DNA from: CANJBX01 sp035556735
Lineage (GTDB): Bacteria; Pseudomonadota; Alphaproteobacteria; Rhizobiales; Xanthobacteraceae
Assembly: GCA_035556735.1 (NCBI GenBank)
Contig: DATMFF010000013.1
Span: 682,001 to 746,000, forward strand
Direction: 5' to 3'
DNA length: 64,000 bases
A model generated the notes under the pieces. That model ran no database searches. It was not told the origin of the DNA and saw only the letters and a program-made list of their open reading frames with translations. A program made the position numbers and the translations under genes. Positions 16,821-25,961 of the stretch are shown here, piece by piece; within the stretch, counting starts at the first letter, position 1, and each line of letters opens with the position of its first letter.

Positions 16821-17302
16821 GATCCGCCCCCTGCGGCGGGCGCCGCCGAACGACCGGCCCTCTTGTCGTATTCGTCCTTCCAATGCCCTTGCTTCTTGAG
16901 TGCGTCAGCTACTTCCTTCGGCATGTAGTTCTCATCGTGCTTGGCAAGCACGCTATCGGCCTTGAACGTTCCTGATGCATCGAGGGTGCCCTCGGCAATC
17001 ACGCCCTGCCCCTCGCGGAAGAGATCGGGAAGAATCCCTTGATAAGCGACCGTCATCGTCTTGTTGCCGTCGGTCACCTCGAACCGGACGTTCAAGTTCT
17101 CGCTCCTGACGATGCTGCCAGGTGCCACCAGCCCGCCCAGCCGAATGCGGGTGCCAGGCGGGACGTGCTTCTCGGTCAAATCGGTCGGAGAATTGAAGAA
17201 CACGATCGAGTCGCGCAGCGCGCCGAGCACGAGGCCGGCCGCGACAACAAGAACGATGCCGGCGGCCCCGATCATTGTAAGGCGTCGCTGCTTGCGCGTC
17301 AT
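16817..17302 (-). CDS. ccmE: Periplasmic heme chaperone CcmE (CycJ)
   Basis: A 161-residue protein with an N-terminal membrane anchor (about residues 8-30) and a periplasmic OB-fold. The covalent heme ligand is His122 in LAKHDENYMP, with the conserved tyrosine four residues later, matching His130/Tyr134 of E. coli. CcmE carries heme from CcmC to CcmF. ATG 17302 gives the family beginning MTRKQRRL and sits one base from the ccmI stop; a longer form from 17338 would overlap ccmI. The stop overlaps the ccmF start by four bases. Confidence 0.95.
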   Translation of the reverse strand: MTRKQRRLTMIGAAGIVLVVAAGLVLGALRDSIVFFNSPTDLTEKHVPPGTRIRLGGLVAPGSIVRSENLNVRFEVTDGNKTMTVAYQGILPDLFREGQGVIAEGTLDASGTFKADSVLAKHDENYMPKEVADALKKQGHWKDEYDKRAGRSAAPAAGGGS

Positions 17303-17303
17303 A

Positions 17304-18419
17304 TCAGCCACCGAGTCCGAAAGTTTTAACGCCGTCATCGATGCGACGCAGCTTATCCGGCGAATCCTTCAGCGCCCGCCGCGCATCGTCCGCCGCCGCA
17401 CGGGCTTTGTCACGCTCGCCAAGCACGAGATGGGCGCGGACCAGCCGCAGCCAACCGTCCACATCGGAGCCGTCATCGTGCAAACGCGCCGCGAGACGGT
17501 CGACCATCGCCCGCACCATGCGTTCTCGCTCGTCCGACGGCATCTTCGCCGCCGCGGCGATGTCGTCGGCGCTCGGCCCGCCGTTGGCTCGACCCGTATC
17601 ACCTTCCACCCGCGCCAGGGCCTGACGTACCGCCGGCAGCCAAGGCGCGTCGGCAGGTGCCCGCGCCGCCAGAGCGCGCCAGGTTTGTGCCGCATCGGCA
17701 GGACGACCATCCTGCTCGGCCGCCAGCCCGAGGTAGAATTGGGCTCGCGGATTGTCACTATCCTCCGCGACGGACTGTTCAAACAGCGTGCGCGCCTCCG
17801 CCGTCACCACCCCGTTCGCCTGCACGACCAACGCCTCCGCCAGGCTGGCTTGCCGTTCCGAAGTTTCGCCGAGGGTGCGCAGGATGTTTCTATAGGCACG
17901 CACGGCATCGTCGTAACGTCCGAGCCGCATGTAGACCGGCGCAATGACTTCCCAGCCCCGCCCGTCTTCCGGATTGCGTTCGAGATGGCTTTCCACCCGT
18001 CCAATCAAACCGGCGAGCGAGCGGTCCCCCTGCTCCAGCGATCTGGCGCTGAGCGGCTGCCCCGGCAGATCGGGCGAGCCGAGTGCAAGATAGGTAAGGC
18101 CCGCCCCTGCAGGTATCAGTACAAGCGCCGCGATCGCAGTCGCGCGTCGTCGCCACACGCCAGACGAAGCCTCGGCCGATCTTGGCTTCAGCGCTTCGGC
18201 GGCCCCAAGCAGGCGCCGCGAGACTTCGACGCGCGCAGCCTCCGCTTCCGCGTCGGGAATCATGCCCGTCGCACGGTCGCGCTCTATCTCAACCAGTTGC
18301 TCGCGATAGACAGCAACGTCGCTGCCGGCCGCTTCGATGGTACGCGCGCGGCTCAATGGCCAAAGCACGGCCAGGACGGCGACGCCCATCATCAGCGCCA
18401 AGACGAGGCCGAGCATCAT
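17304..18419 (-). CDS. ccmI: Cytochrome c biogenesis protein CcmI (CycH)
   Basis: A 371-residue apocytochrome chaperone. Two transmembrane helices lie near residues 2-22 and 94-115, separated by a cytoplasmic loop with a leucine-rich helical segment, and followed by a periplasmic tetratricopeptide-repeat domain (about 145-340) that binds the C-terminus of apocytochromes c. It is the first gene of the ccmIEFH operon, so the promoter should lie in 18420-18581. That short gap shows no obvious operator. Confidence 0.93.
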   Translation of the reverse strand: MMLGLVLALMMGVAVLAVLWPLSRARTIEAAGSDVAVYREQLVEIERDRATGMIPDAEAEAARVEVSRRLLGAAEALKPRSAEASSGVWRRRATAIAALVLIPAGAGLTYLALGSPDLPGQPLSARSLEQGDRSLAGLIGRVESHLERNPEDGRGWEVIAPVYMRLGRYDDAVRAYRNILRTLGETSERQASLAEALVVQANGVVTAEARTLFEQSVAEDSDNPRAQFYLGLAAEQDGRPADAAQTWRALAARAPADAPWLPAVRQALARVEGDTGRANGGPSADDIAAAAKMPSDERERMVRAMVDRLAARLHDDGSDVDGWLRLVRAHLVLGERDKARAAADDARRALKDSPDKLRRIDDGVKTFGLGG

Positions 18420-18581
18420 TGTGCGAATCCGTAGGCCGAAATCGTGCCGGATGGGCCGACCATGCCGTTACACCATGTGGGCATGGCCGCCGCAACCGCC
18501 ATGCCGGTATGGCGCCCGCGACAAGATGCGCGCGGCCCGCGTGCTGCTACGACAAGCCCATTCGCCCGACGTCGATCGGCC

Positions 18582-19067
18582 TCACCCCACCGGCGTCCAC
18601 GTGCCGTCCGGGTTTCGGCAGGCAGCGCCCCGCGCCACCTGAGGCCGGCCATCGATGTATATGGTGTGGGTGTAGGGCCGGCAGGTACCGCCTCCTTGCT
18701 GGTAGGCAGGCCCCGGCACGATGTTTCCATAACGTCCGGAGTCGGGATTACGCCACGCGACCGGTGCTCCGGATGGGCCGGTCTCGAGCGCTTGCATTTG
18801 AGCCGCGTAGGCCCGACGCTTGTCCTCGTCGTCGAGCGAGGCGCCGATCCGGTTGCCGATGAGCCCGCCGATTGCTGCCCCGGCGATGCCTGCGGCAATT
18901 CGCTCCCCGGTCCCACCGCCGATCTGAGACCCAATGAGCGCACCGGCAATCGCGCCCACCGCGGTCCCCGTGTTTTCCTTCGGGCCGGTCCCCATCTCGG
19001 GATTGCCGGCACATGCGGCAAGGCCGAGCGAAACGAGCGCCACGGCGATAATCGGGCGTACGGTCAT
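18582..19067 (-). CDS. Glycine-zipper outer-membrane lipoprotein
   Basis: A 161-residue predicted lipoprotein. The signal peptide ends in the lipobox LAAC with the lipidated cysteine at Cys19. Residues about 35-80 are a run of small residues with repeated GxxxG spacing (GAIAGALIG, AAGIAGAAIGG), a glycine-zipper membrane element as in the SlyB/17-kDa surface antigen group. The C-terminal ~65 residues include two cysteines (C129 and C147 approximately) and are predicted to be periplasmic. The role is unknown, probably envelope structure. It lies alone between ccmI and a two-component pair on the same strand. Confidence 0.85.
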   Translation of the reverse strand: MTVRPIIAVALVSLGLAACAGNPEMGTGPKENTGTAVGAIAGALIGSQIGGGTGERIAAGIAGAAIGGLIGNRIGASLDDEDKRRAYAAQMQALETGPSGAPVAWRNPDSGRYGNIVPGPAYQQGGGTCRPYTHTIYIDGRPQVARGAACRNPDGTWTPVG

Positions 19068-19167
19068 TGATGTCCCCCAGCTTGCAATCTGTCGCCACCC
19101 CGCCGTTTTTGCGGCGCGTCATTCAATGAATTAGCAGGATGGGAGGATTGGGGCAAAACTCTGTCGG

Positions 19168-20535
19168 CTAAATCGCCGGCAATACGAGCTCAGCGCGCAG
19201 GCCGCCGATTGGCGCGGCTCCGAGATTAACGCTGCCTCCATACAGGCTCGCGAGTTCGACGACGATGGAGAGGCCCAGTCCCGATCCCGGCTTTGTCTCG
19301 TCGAGCCGGCGTCCCCGCCGCGCCACCTGTTCGCGTTGGGCGGCGGTCAATCCGGGACCATCGTCATCCACAATCAAGCGGAGCATTGGCTTGCCATTGG
19401 CATATTCGGATAGCACCTCAATGCTGACCCGCGACTGCGCCCACTTGCAGGCGTTGTCCACGAGATTTCCCAACATCTCCTCGAGATCCGGTTGCTCGCC
19501 TTGGAATTTTGCGGATGCCGGCGCGTCCACGGCAATGGCAATCCCGCGCGCAACGTGGATCTTCTCCATGGTACGTGCCAAGGCGTGCACGACCGGCACA
19601 ACATCGGTCACCGTTCCAACCACCGTCATCCGGGCCGCGAGCCGCGCCCGCTCCAGGTGCCGGGCCACCTGGTCACGCATGATCTCTGCCTGCTCGAGCA
19701 CCTTCTGTGCGAGCGGATCACCCACCCGTGCACTCGCCTCGTTGACCATCACTGACAGCGGCGTCTTCAGCGCATGCGCCAGATTGCCGACGTGTGTACG
19801 TGCACGTTCGACAATCTCCCGGTTCGCCTCGATAAGCGCGTTGGTCTCGCGCGCCAGTGGTGCGATCTCGACGGGAAAACGCCCCTCGAGGCGTTCCGCC
19901 GTGCCGGTGCGGATGGCCGCCAAACCTTCCGAAATGCGTTTGAGCGGCGCAAGGCCGAAGCGAACCTGGAACAGGGTGGTCAGCAGCAGCACGGCGATGA
20001 GCGATCCAAAGGTGACGAGCAATGCACGGTCGAAGCTGCGTGTTTCCTCTTCGATCTCCTGGGAATCGCCTGCGACCGCCACAAGAAACCGGCCGTCTTC
20101 GCCGAGGTCGACAAGGCGCTCGACCAGACGCAAACGCTGCCCTTCAGGACCTTCGACGTAGCTCCGCCGCGTGCCGTCTACGGCAATGGGCACGTTGCGG
20201 TCGACCAGATGGGGCAAGCCCGCGTCCCAGAGCGAGCGGGACGAACGGACCTCGGGCGTGGAGCCTTGCAAGCGCGTGATCTGCCAATACCAGCCCGACA
20301 GCGGCAGATCGAACAGCGGCTCACCGAGCGGCTGCGGAGTGCGCGCGTCGGACGCTTCCGGCGCGGCAACTTCCGCAACGAGTGTGCGCAGGTAGACGCT
20401 GAGACGGCGATCGAAGGAGCGCTCGACGGCTTGGCGATAGAGCGTGGAGAGAACGAAGCCGGTGACGAAGAGAATGACGACGGTCCAAAGCGTCGCCGAC
20501 ATGAACAAGCGGAGCGCGAGCGAGTTGGCGCGCAT
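19168..20535 (-). CDS. Two-component sensor histidine kinase (PhoQ-like architecture)
   Basis: A 455-residue membrane kinase with helices near residues 10-32 and 172-192 enclosing a ~140-residue periplasmic domain, then a HAMP segment, HisKA with His254 in AHALKTPLS, and an ATPase domain with DDGPGL and GSGLGLS motifs. It starts 8 bases after the stop of the response-regulator gene, so the two form an operon. The signal is not evident; PhoQ-like membership is suggested by the architecture and the HALKTPL box but is not proven. Confidence 0.9.
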   Translation of the reverse strand: MRANSLALRLFMSATLWTVVILFVTGFVLSTLYRQAVERSFDRRLSVYLRTLVAEVAAPEASDARTPQPLGEPLFDLPLSGWYWQITRLQGSTPEVRSSRSLWDAGLPHLVDRNVPIAVDGTRRSYVEGPEGQRLRLVERLVDLGEDGRFLVAVAGDSQEIEEETRSFDRALLVTFGSLIAVLLLTTLFQVRFGLAPLKRISEGLAAIRTGTAERLEGRFPVEIAPLARETNALIEANREIVERARTHVGNLAHALKTPLSVMVNEASARVGDPLAQKVLEQAEIMRDQVARHLERARLAARMTVVGTVTDVVPVVHALARTMEKIHVARGIAIAVDAPASAKFQGEQPDLEEMLGNLVDNACKWAQSRVSIEVLSEYANGKPMLRLIVDDDGPGLTAAQREQVARRGRRLDETKPGSGLGLSIVVELASLYGGSVNLGAAPIGGLRAELVLPAI

Positions 20536-20543
20536 CGTGAAGA

Positions 20544-21215
20544 TCAGCGCGCTTCAGCAGGAGGCGTCAATAGATAACCCAATCCGCGCACGGTCTGTAT
20601 CACATCGACGCCTAGCTTCTTGCGGATACGGCCGACGAACACCTCGATGGTGTTCGAATCGCGATCGAAGTCCTGGTCGTAGAGGTGCTCGACCAGTTCG
20701 GTTCGCGACACGACGCGGCCGGTGTGATGCATCAGATACGACAACAGCCGGTACTCATGCGATGTCAGCTTGACCGGATTGCCGTCAACGGCAACACGGC
20801 CGGTTCGGGAGTCGAGGCGCACCGGCCCGCACGTGAACTCGCTCTTGGCATGACCGACGGAGCGACGCAGCAGCGCGCGCACGCGCGCGAGCACTTCCTC
20901 CAGATGGAACGGCTTGGCCACATAGTCATCGGCGCCCGCGTCGAAGCCTTGGACCTTGTCGCTCCACCTGTCCCGCGCCGTGAGCAGCAGGACCGGCATC
21001 GCGCGACCGGCACGCCGCCAAGCTTCGAGCACCGAAATACCGTCCATCTTGGGCAATCCGATGTCGAGGATGACGGCATCGTAGGGCTCGGACTCGCCGA
21101 GGTAGCGCCCCTCCTCGCCGTCGAACGCGCGGTCGACGACATAGCCGGCCTCCGTAAGCGCGGTGGCCAGTTGACGGTTGAGGTCAGGATCATCCTCGAT
21201 CACGAGGAGGCGCAT
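20544..21215 (-). CDS. OmpR-family response regulator
   Basis: A 223-residue regulator. The receiver has Glu7-Asp8-Asp9, phospho-acceptor Asp51 (LDIGLP) and the conserved Lys in VAKPFH; the C-terminal winged helix carries the usual VRGLGYLL ending of OmpR/PhoB proteins. It is the first gene of an operon with the kinase at 19168. The promoter should lie in 21216-21406, a gap shared with the divergent Cys-rich gene. Confidence 0.93.
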   Translation of the reverse strand: MRLLVIEDDPDLNRQLATALTEAGYVVDRAFDGEEGRYLGESEPYDAVILDIGLPKMDGISVLEAWRRAGRAMPVLLLTARDRWSDKVQGFDAGADDYVAKPFHLEEVLARVRALLRRSVGHAKSEFTCGPVRLDSRTGRVAVDGNPVKLTSHEYRLLSYLMHHTGRVVSRTELVEHLYDQDFDRDSNTIEVFVGRIRKKLGVDVIQTVRGLGYLLTPPAEAR

Positions 21216-21406
21216 CGTATTTCCCTTGGACCCCGCGACGGAGGGGCACGTTCCTTATATCTATGATTATCCTGCCATTTTGTGGCGATGGTGTCAGCAG
21301 TCCCCCCATGGCTGGCCGCGGTGGCCCAAAGTCTCAAGTGGACAGCTGGGAACCGCGCACCTCCCCGTCACTTGAACAGCCGGGCGTTACAGCGCGGAGC
21401 TAAACC

Positions 21407-21643
21407 ATGGCAACCTGCGAAACCTGCGGCAATGACTACGACAAGGCCTTTCAGGTGACCTGGAAGGGCAAGCCCCATACCTACGACAGCTTCGAATGCG
21501 CGATCTACGCATTGGCCCCGACCTGCGAAAACTGCGGAATTCGCATCATTGGCCATGGTCTGGAGGCGAACGGCAAGTTCTATTGCTGCGAACACTGTGC
21601 CGAGCACAAAGGCGTCTCGGGACTGCGGGATCGCCTGTCCTAG
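21407..21643 (+). CDS. Small cysteine-rich zinc-ribbon/metallothionein-like protein
   Basis: A 78-residue protein with eight cysteines in pairs: CETC (4,7), a single Cys near 30, CENC (40,43), and CCEHC (60,61,64), plus several histidines. The spacing suggests two four-ligand zinc sites built from CxxC pairs. Similar proteins in Bradyrhizobium relatives are often labelled metallothionein, but the arrangement is closer to a treble-clef or zinc ribbon than to SmtA. The role is unknown; metal buffering or nucleic-acid binding are both possible. The gene stands alone, divergent from a two-component operon. The 228 bases that follow it hold no convincing gene. Confidence 0.75.
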   Translation: MATCETCGNDYDKAFQVTWKGKPHTYDSFECAIYALAPTCENCGIRIIGHGLEANGKFYCCEHCAEHKGVSGLRDRLS

Positions 21644-21871
21644 CGGCCGCGCCGAGCCGACAGTTCATTGGAGCCGGCACCTGCCGCGTCCAAAGAGGAA
21701 GCGGCCACAATGCGCCACGTGGGGTCCCGCGCGCGATAGCCAATGCGGGCCATCTCGGCGGCCGCCTTGACTTGACGCTGGGGTTGCGCACCGCCCCGGC
21801 GGCTCGATCGCCTGCTCCCGCCATCAGGTCTTGCGTTGACATCCGCCCCGCAGGATGTCCAACACCTCCCC

Positions 21872-22633
21872 ATGCTGCGTTCGCTCATCATCGGATTTGC
21901 ATGCTTCGCCGCCCTGCCGGTGCACGCGATGGTCGGAGGAGCGCCTTTGGCGCGGCCGGAAATTGCTCGCCACGTCATTCTGATCGTGGGCTCACGCGGC
22001 AACTCCTGCACGGGCGTCGTCGTGGCAACGGATCTCGTGTTGACGGCCGCGCATTGCGTGCTTCCCGGCGCGGAATACAAATGGGTGGATTTCGCCACGG
22101 ATGGAGCGCCAATTCTCCAAGATGTCGTAGCCATCGAGCGCCATCCCGATTTCAGCTTGGCGTCGTTTCGCAACAGCCGCGCAACGGCCGACGTGGCACT
22201 CCTCAAACTTGCGAGTAAGCTGCCGCCGAAATTCGCGCCCGCTGCCCTGGAAAAGCTTGCCGCACCGAAGGCCGGCGACCGCGTGGTCGTGGCAGGCTAC
22301 GGCGTCGCGATCCGCGGGGACGGCAAAAGCGGGGGAAAGGTGCGCTCCGCCCTGCTCGTCATCACGGGCCGCCCCGGAACGCTCCAGGTCCGACTCATGG
22401 ACCCGGCCGCAGCCAATAGGCGGGCTGGCCTTGGAGCCTGTACCGGCGATTCGGGAGCTCCGGCCTTCGCGATCAATGGGAAACCGGTCGTCCTCGGACT
22501 CGTCAGCTGGTCCACGGCAGCCAACAACGAGGCAGGTTGCGGGGGCCTCACCGGCGTGACCCCGCTCGAACGTTATCGGAGCTGGATTTCGGATACGGCC
22601 GTGCGTCTGCGTTCGCGCATCCCTAACATGTGA
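21872..22633 (+). CDS. Secreted trypsin-like serine protease (S1 family)
   Basis: A 253-residue predicted exported protease. A signal peptide ends near Ala20 (LPVHA). The chymotrypsin triad is complete: His61 in TAAHC, Asp107 in TADVALLKL, and Ser194 in GDSGAP, with six or more cysteines placed for disulfides. The ATG at 21872 gives the signal peptide directly; the frame continues 12 codons further up. True S1A proteases are uncommon in these bacteria and usually act in the periplasm or outside the cell. The stop is 56 bases from the probable start of the next gene, which is also exported, so the two may be co-expressed. Confidence 0.85.
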   Translation: MLRSLIIGFACFAALPVHAMVGGAPLARPEIARHVILIVGSRGNSCTGVVVATDLVLTAAHCVLPGAEYKWVDFATDGAPILQDVVAIERHPDFSLASFRNSRATADVALLKLASKLPPKFAPAALEKLAAPKAGDRVVVAGYGVAIRGDGKSGGKVRSALLVITGRPGTLQVRLMDPAAANRRAGLGACTGDSGAPAFAINGKPVVLGLVSWSTAANNEAGCGGLTGVTPLERYRSWISDTAVRLRSRIPNM

Positions 22634-22689
22634 CAAATCTCCCGCCCTGCTTGCTTGTGTTGCCACATTTGCGTGAAGACAATCGCGTG

Positions 22690-23745
22690 ATGATCAATCG
22701 CCCGCGTGTCCGACCTGCGCTTGCCGTTGCCGCCGCGCTGATCGCGTGGCCCGCGGCAGCATTGGCGGTGGATGTGCGGGCGCTCACCGGCTGGTGGCTA
22801 GCGATCGATGACACCTTTCCCCGGCTGTGGGACACAGGCGTCACTCCGATGGAGGAGGTTCTCGTCATCAACGCGGACGGCCGCTTCGAAGACCGGGTGA
22901 TGAACTTCCTGTCGGGGACCGCGCAGGTTTGCGCGCAGCGGCATATCTGCGCTGACCTTCCGTTGCTCGCTTATGGCCGTCTGCGCATCGCAGGCGATGC
23001 CTTGTCCATTGGCGAGCGCGGCGCTCCGCCCAATCGGCTCGATTCCGCCAAATCCGACCAAGTGATCCGGCGCGCTGCGATGAGCGACACGCGCGCATGG
23101 ACCATCTCAGCTGGCAAGGATCAAATAACGCTGCGCGCCGGCGACAAAACGCGAATCTTTGCCAAGGTCGCCCCCCAGCGGCTGCAGCGCTTGCGGGCGG
23201 GCATGCGCGCGTCGGGGCTGCCGCCCCAGAAGCACTGGCGCTGCTTTCTCGCCAATGCGACGACGCAACAACCGGCATTCGCGCCTCTGCGTAACTCGAC
23301 ACCTCGCCAGGACGCACCTGCGGCCGGCGCGGCGCTCGCGGGAGCGCAGGCGTCGGCAGCGTCAAACCGGTCCGCCCGCCCGCCGGCCGGCTGGCTCGAC
23401 TCATATCTTCGTGCGGCCAGCTATCTGATGACCCTGGAGGCGAGATCGAAGTTTCCGATCATGGAAGACCCGGCATCGCGCCCATACATCGGAAACGAGC
23501 CGGAGCAACTCCTCGTGGAGGAGTTTCCCGGAACCGCGGCCCCGGCGACCATGGCCGACGTGCGTCGCTTGAAGGGCCAAATCGCCGCAATCGAAGATCG
23601 CGTACGCGACAAGCTCAAGGAGATGTCAGGCGGCGGGCCCACACCGCCTTCCAACCGCACCGCTCTCAGCGAAGCGGAAATCTCGGCATTCGCCTTTGCC
23701 GCCAGTGACCACCCCGATGCGAAGCGAATGTTCTGCCGCGACTGA
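22690..23745 (+). CDS. Exported hypothetical protein
   Basis: A 351-residue protein with a clear signal peptide (about residues 1-25, ending AAALA) and no recognised domain. Residues about 30-180 contain a beta-rich segment beginning LTGWWLAIDDTFP, and a Pro/Ala-rich linker near 215-245 precedes a helical region. The frame begins with a GTG at 22630 overlapping the protease stop, but ATG 22690 places the signal peptide at the N-terminus and is preferred. It sits directly downstream of the secreted protease gene and might be a partner or substrate, which is inference only. Confidence 0.7.
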   Translation: MINRPRVRPALAVAAALIAWPAAALAVDVRALTGWWLAIDDTFPRLWDTGVTPMEEVLVINADGRFEDRVMNFLSGTAQVCAQRHICADLPLLAYGRLRIAGDALSIGERGAPPNRLDSAKSDQVIRRAAMSDTRAWTISAGKDQITLRAGDKTRIFAKVAPQRLQRLRAGMRASGLPPQKHWRCFLANATTQQPAFAPLRNSTPRQDAPAAGAALAGAQASAASNRSARPPAGWLDSYLRAASYLMTLEARSKFPIMEDPASRPYIGNEPEQLLVEEFPGTAAPATMADVRRLKGQIAAIEDRVRDKLKEMSGGGPTPPSNRTALSEAEISAFAFAASDHPDAKRMFCRD

Positions 23746-23754
23746 CCGGCACGC

Positions 23755-23919
23755 TCAGGTGGACAGATAAGTCAGCAGAACGAGTCCGAGGAGCACCACG
23801 GCTCCACCAAGACCGAACAGCAGCACGTATCGGACATTGTGCCCCGTGGTGCCCGCCCGCGCCTCAGTGGCGGTGGGTCTCGGACCGCCCTCGGCGGCAA
23901 TATTGTCGCGTTCATCCAT
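23755..23919 (-). CDS. Small single-pass membrane protein
   Basis: A 54-residue protein: a polar N-terminal half with several acidic residues (MDERDN) and one hydrophobic helix at about residues 32-52, with a short cytoplasmic or periplasmic tail. The segment TEARAGTTGHNVRYVL just before the helix is, to my recollection, conserved in small proteins of Rhizobiales. The function is unknown. It converges on the exported hypothetical protein (9 bases between stops) and is divergent from the RutB-like gene. Confidence 0.65.
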   Translation of the reverse strand: MDERDNIAAEGGPRPTATEARAGTTGHNVRYVLLFGLGGAVVLLGLVLLTYLST

Positions 23920-24162
23920 GACCAAGATCCCTCGTGTCGCGGGGGACAACGCGGGACGCGCCACCCGCGTTCCGGGCGCTGGTCGGGTGGCACCATCGAG
24001 GAGCGACGCACCGCCTTTGAGATTCATGGCCGGCCGGCCCAGCCAAGCCCGTGAAGGCACGATGCGCAGAGCCCTCACCAAGACGCATGTGCCTCTGCAT
24101 GCCCACGCTATTGCGCTGCCATCGGCGGGTGCTAACGTTTGCGTCAACGACCGGGGGAATGA

Positions 24163-24855
24163 ATGGCGACGTTGGCGGCGCGGCCGGGACCACTCGATTT
24201 CGAGCAGCGCAAAAGCGCCCTGATCGTGGTCGACATGCAGAACGCCTTCGCCAGCAGAGGCGGCATGTTCGACCTCGCCGGTTTCGACATCTCGGGCGCG
24301 GCTCCGGTGATCGCAACCAACCGGCGTATTCTTGCCGCAGCGCGCCTCGCAGGAGTCAAGATCGTCTACCTGCAAATGACCTACAAGCCCGACCTGAGCG
24401 ACGGCGGCGGCCCGGCCTCTCCCAACTATCACAAGGAACTGGGGCTCAACCTGATGCGCAGCCGGCCTGAACTCGCCGGCAAGTTGCTGGTCGAGAACAC
24501 CTGGGACTGGCAGATCATCGATGAGCTTGCGCCCCAAGTCGGCGATCTCGTCGTCCGCAAAACACGCTACAGCGGCTTTTGCCGCACCGACCTCGAGGCG
24601 CATCTGCACGCCGAAGGCATTCGGTACCTGCTGTTCACCGGCATCGCCACCAACGTCTGTGTCGAAAGCACCGCACGCGACGCGTTCTTCAGAGAGTTCT
24701 GGCCGATCCTGATCGAAGACGCCATGAACCACTCGGGGCCGGAGTTCAATCGGCAAGCCACGCTGTGGAATTTCGAGCACGTATTCGGTTGGGTCACCGA
24801 TTCGCAGCGCGTGCTGCAGATGCTGCAGGCCACCCTCGCGGCCGAACCCGCCTGA
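24163..24855 (+). CDS. RutB-like cysteine hydrolase (ureidoacrylate amidohydrolase family)
   Basis: A 230-residue isochorismatase-fold amidohydrolase. Length and the catalytic triad positions coincide with E. coli RutB: Asp24 (VVDMQN), Lys133 (RKTRYSG) and Cys166 (ATNVCVES). RutB releases carbamate from (peroxy)ureidoacrylate in pyrimidine degradation. The rest of the rut pathway (rutA, C, D, E, F) is not adjacent; the neighbours are a Bug binding protein and a carboxymuconolactone-decarboxylase-like protein, so this may be a paralogue acting on a different N-carbamoyl or amide substrate. Membership in the family is firm, the substrate is not. Confidence 0.85.
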   Translation: MATLAARPGPLDFEQRKSALIVVDMQNAFASRGGMFDLAGFDISGAAPVIATNRRILAAARLAGVKIVYLQMTYKPDLSDGGGPASPNYHKELGLNLMRSRPELAGKLLVENTWDWQIIDELAPQVGDLVVRKTRYSGFCRTDLEAHLHAEGIRYLLFTGIATNVCVESTARDAFFREFWPILIEDAMNHSGPEFNRQATLWNFEHVFGWVTDSQRVLQMLQATLAAEPA

Positions 24856-24898
24856 TCAAACAAACCAGCCGCAAACATATGCCGCCACGGAGGAAACG

Positions 24899-25867
24899 AT
24901 GACGTGCATGCGCACTTTGCCAAAAGTCATGCTGCTCGGACTGCTCGGATTGTCGGCGCCCGTCCAGGCCGATGAATACCCTCAAGGGGACGTTCGCGTG
25001 GTCGCCGCCTTTCCGCCCGGCAGCGGCTCGGACGTCGTGGTGCGCTGGTTTGCGGAGAAGCTCAAGCCACTGATGAACCGGACCGTCATCGTCGAAAACA
25101 AGCCGGGGGCCGGCGGCAACATCGCCACGGAATACGTAGCCCGCTCGAAGCCCGACGGCCTGACCATCTATCTGCACACCGGATCCTCCATGTCGGCCAA
25201 CATGCACGTCTTCAAGCGGCCGCCGGTCGATGTGGCCAAGGCCATGCAGGTGGTCGCGACGATCAATCGCCAGGCGTTCATGCTGGTTGTACATCCCGAC
25301 CGGCCCTGGAAAAGCGTCGCCGAGCTCACAGCGTATCTGAAGGACAAAGGCGACAAGGCGAGCTACGCGGTGTCCGCCACTTCGGGCGTGGTCATGTGCG
25401 CGCTTTACAAGGAGGCGGTCGGCCTGAAATCCGTCGAAGTCAGCTTCCGCATGGCGCAAGACTCCTTGAACGATATGGCGACGGGCGCGATCGATTACGC
25501 GTGCCTCGACCCGCAGTTCGCATCCGCACAGGCGCGCAACGGCCGCCTGCGCGTCCTCGGAATTGCATCGGCGCAGCGGCTGAAATCCAATCCGGGTTTC
25601 CCGACCATGGCCGAGCAGGACGTGAAGATGGATCTCAATGGATGGTTCGCAGCCTTCGTACCATCGGCAACTCCGCGCGCTACCGTCGATCAACTCAACA
25701 AATGGTTCAACGAGATCCTGGCCAGCGAAGAGGCAGAGAAGTTCCTCGCGCAGTTCGCCAGCGATGTCGTCCTCAGCACACCGGACGAGGGCCAGCAGCG
25801 GCTCGTCCGGGACATTGACGCGTGGGGAGACTACGTGCGGATCGCCAAGATCCAGCCGCAAGGCTAA
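24899..25867 (+). CDS. Bug/TctC-family extracytoplasmic solute-binding protein
   Basis: A 322-residue periplasmic binding protein of the tripartite tricarboxylate transporter family. The signal peptide ends near Ala24 (PVQA). Early family hallmarks are present: VAAFPPGSGSD around residues 38-48 and the GAGGNIATE loop near 68-76. A GGAGGA ribosome site lies 4-5 bases before the ATG. No tctA or tctB membrane genes are nearby, which is usual for the many orphan Bug proteins in these bacteria. The ligand is probably a carboxylate or amide-containing acid handled by the neighbouring enzymes. Confidence 0.9.
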   Translation: MTCMRTLPKVMLLGLLGLSAPVQADEYPQGDVRVVAAFPPGSGSDVVVRWFAEKLKPLMNRTVIVENKPGAGGNIATEYVARSKPDGLTIYLHTGSSMSANMHVFKRPPVDVAKAMQVVATINRQAFMLVVHPDRPWKSVAELTAYLKDKGDKASYAVSATSGVVMCALYKEAVGLKSVEVSFRMAQDSLNDMATGAIDYACLDPQFASAQARNGRLRVLGIASAQRLKSNPGFPTMAEQDVKMDLNGWFAAFVPSATPRATVDQLNKWFNEILASEEAEKFLAQFASDVVLSTPDEGQQRLVRDIDAWGDYVRIAKIQPQG

Positions 25868-25961
25868 GTCGGAGCCCGGCGGTCGTCCCCCGCCGGCAAC
25901 GAGCCACCGCGGCCGCGAAACGGCCGCGACCTTCCATGTCCCTCTCGAGCAAGATCATCCC

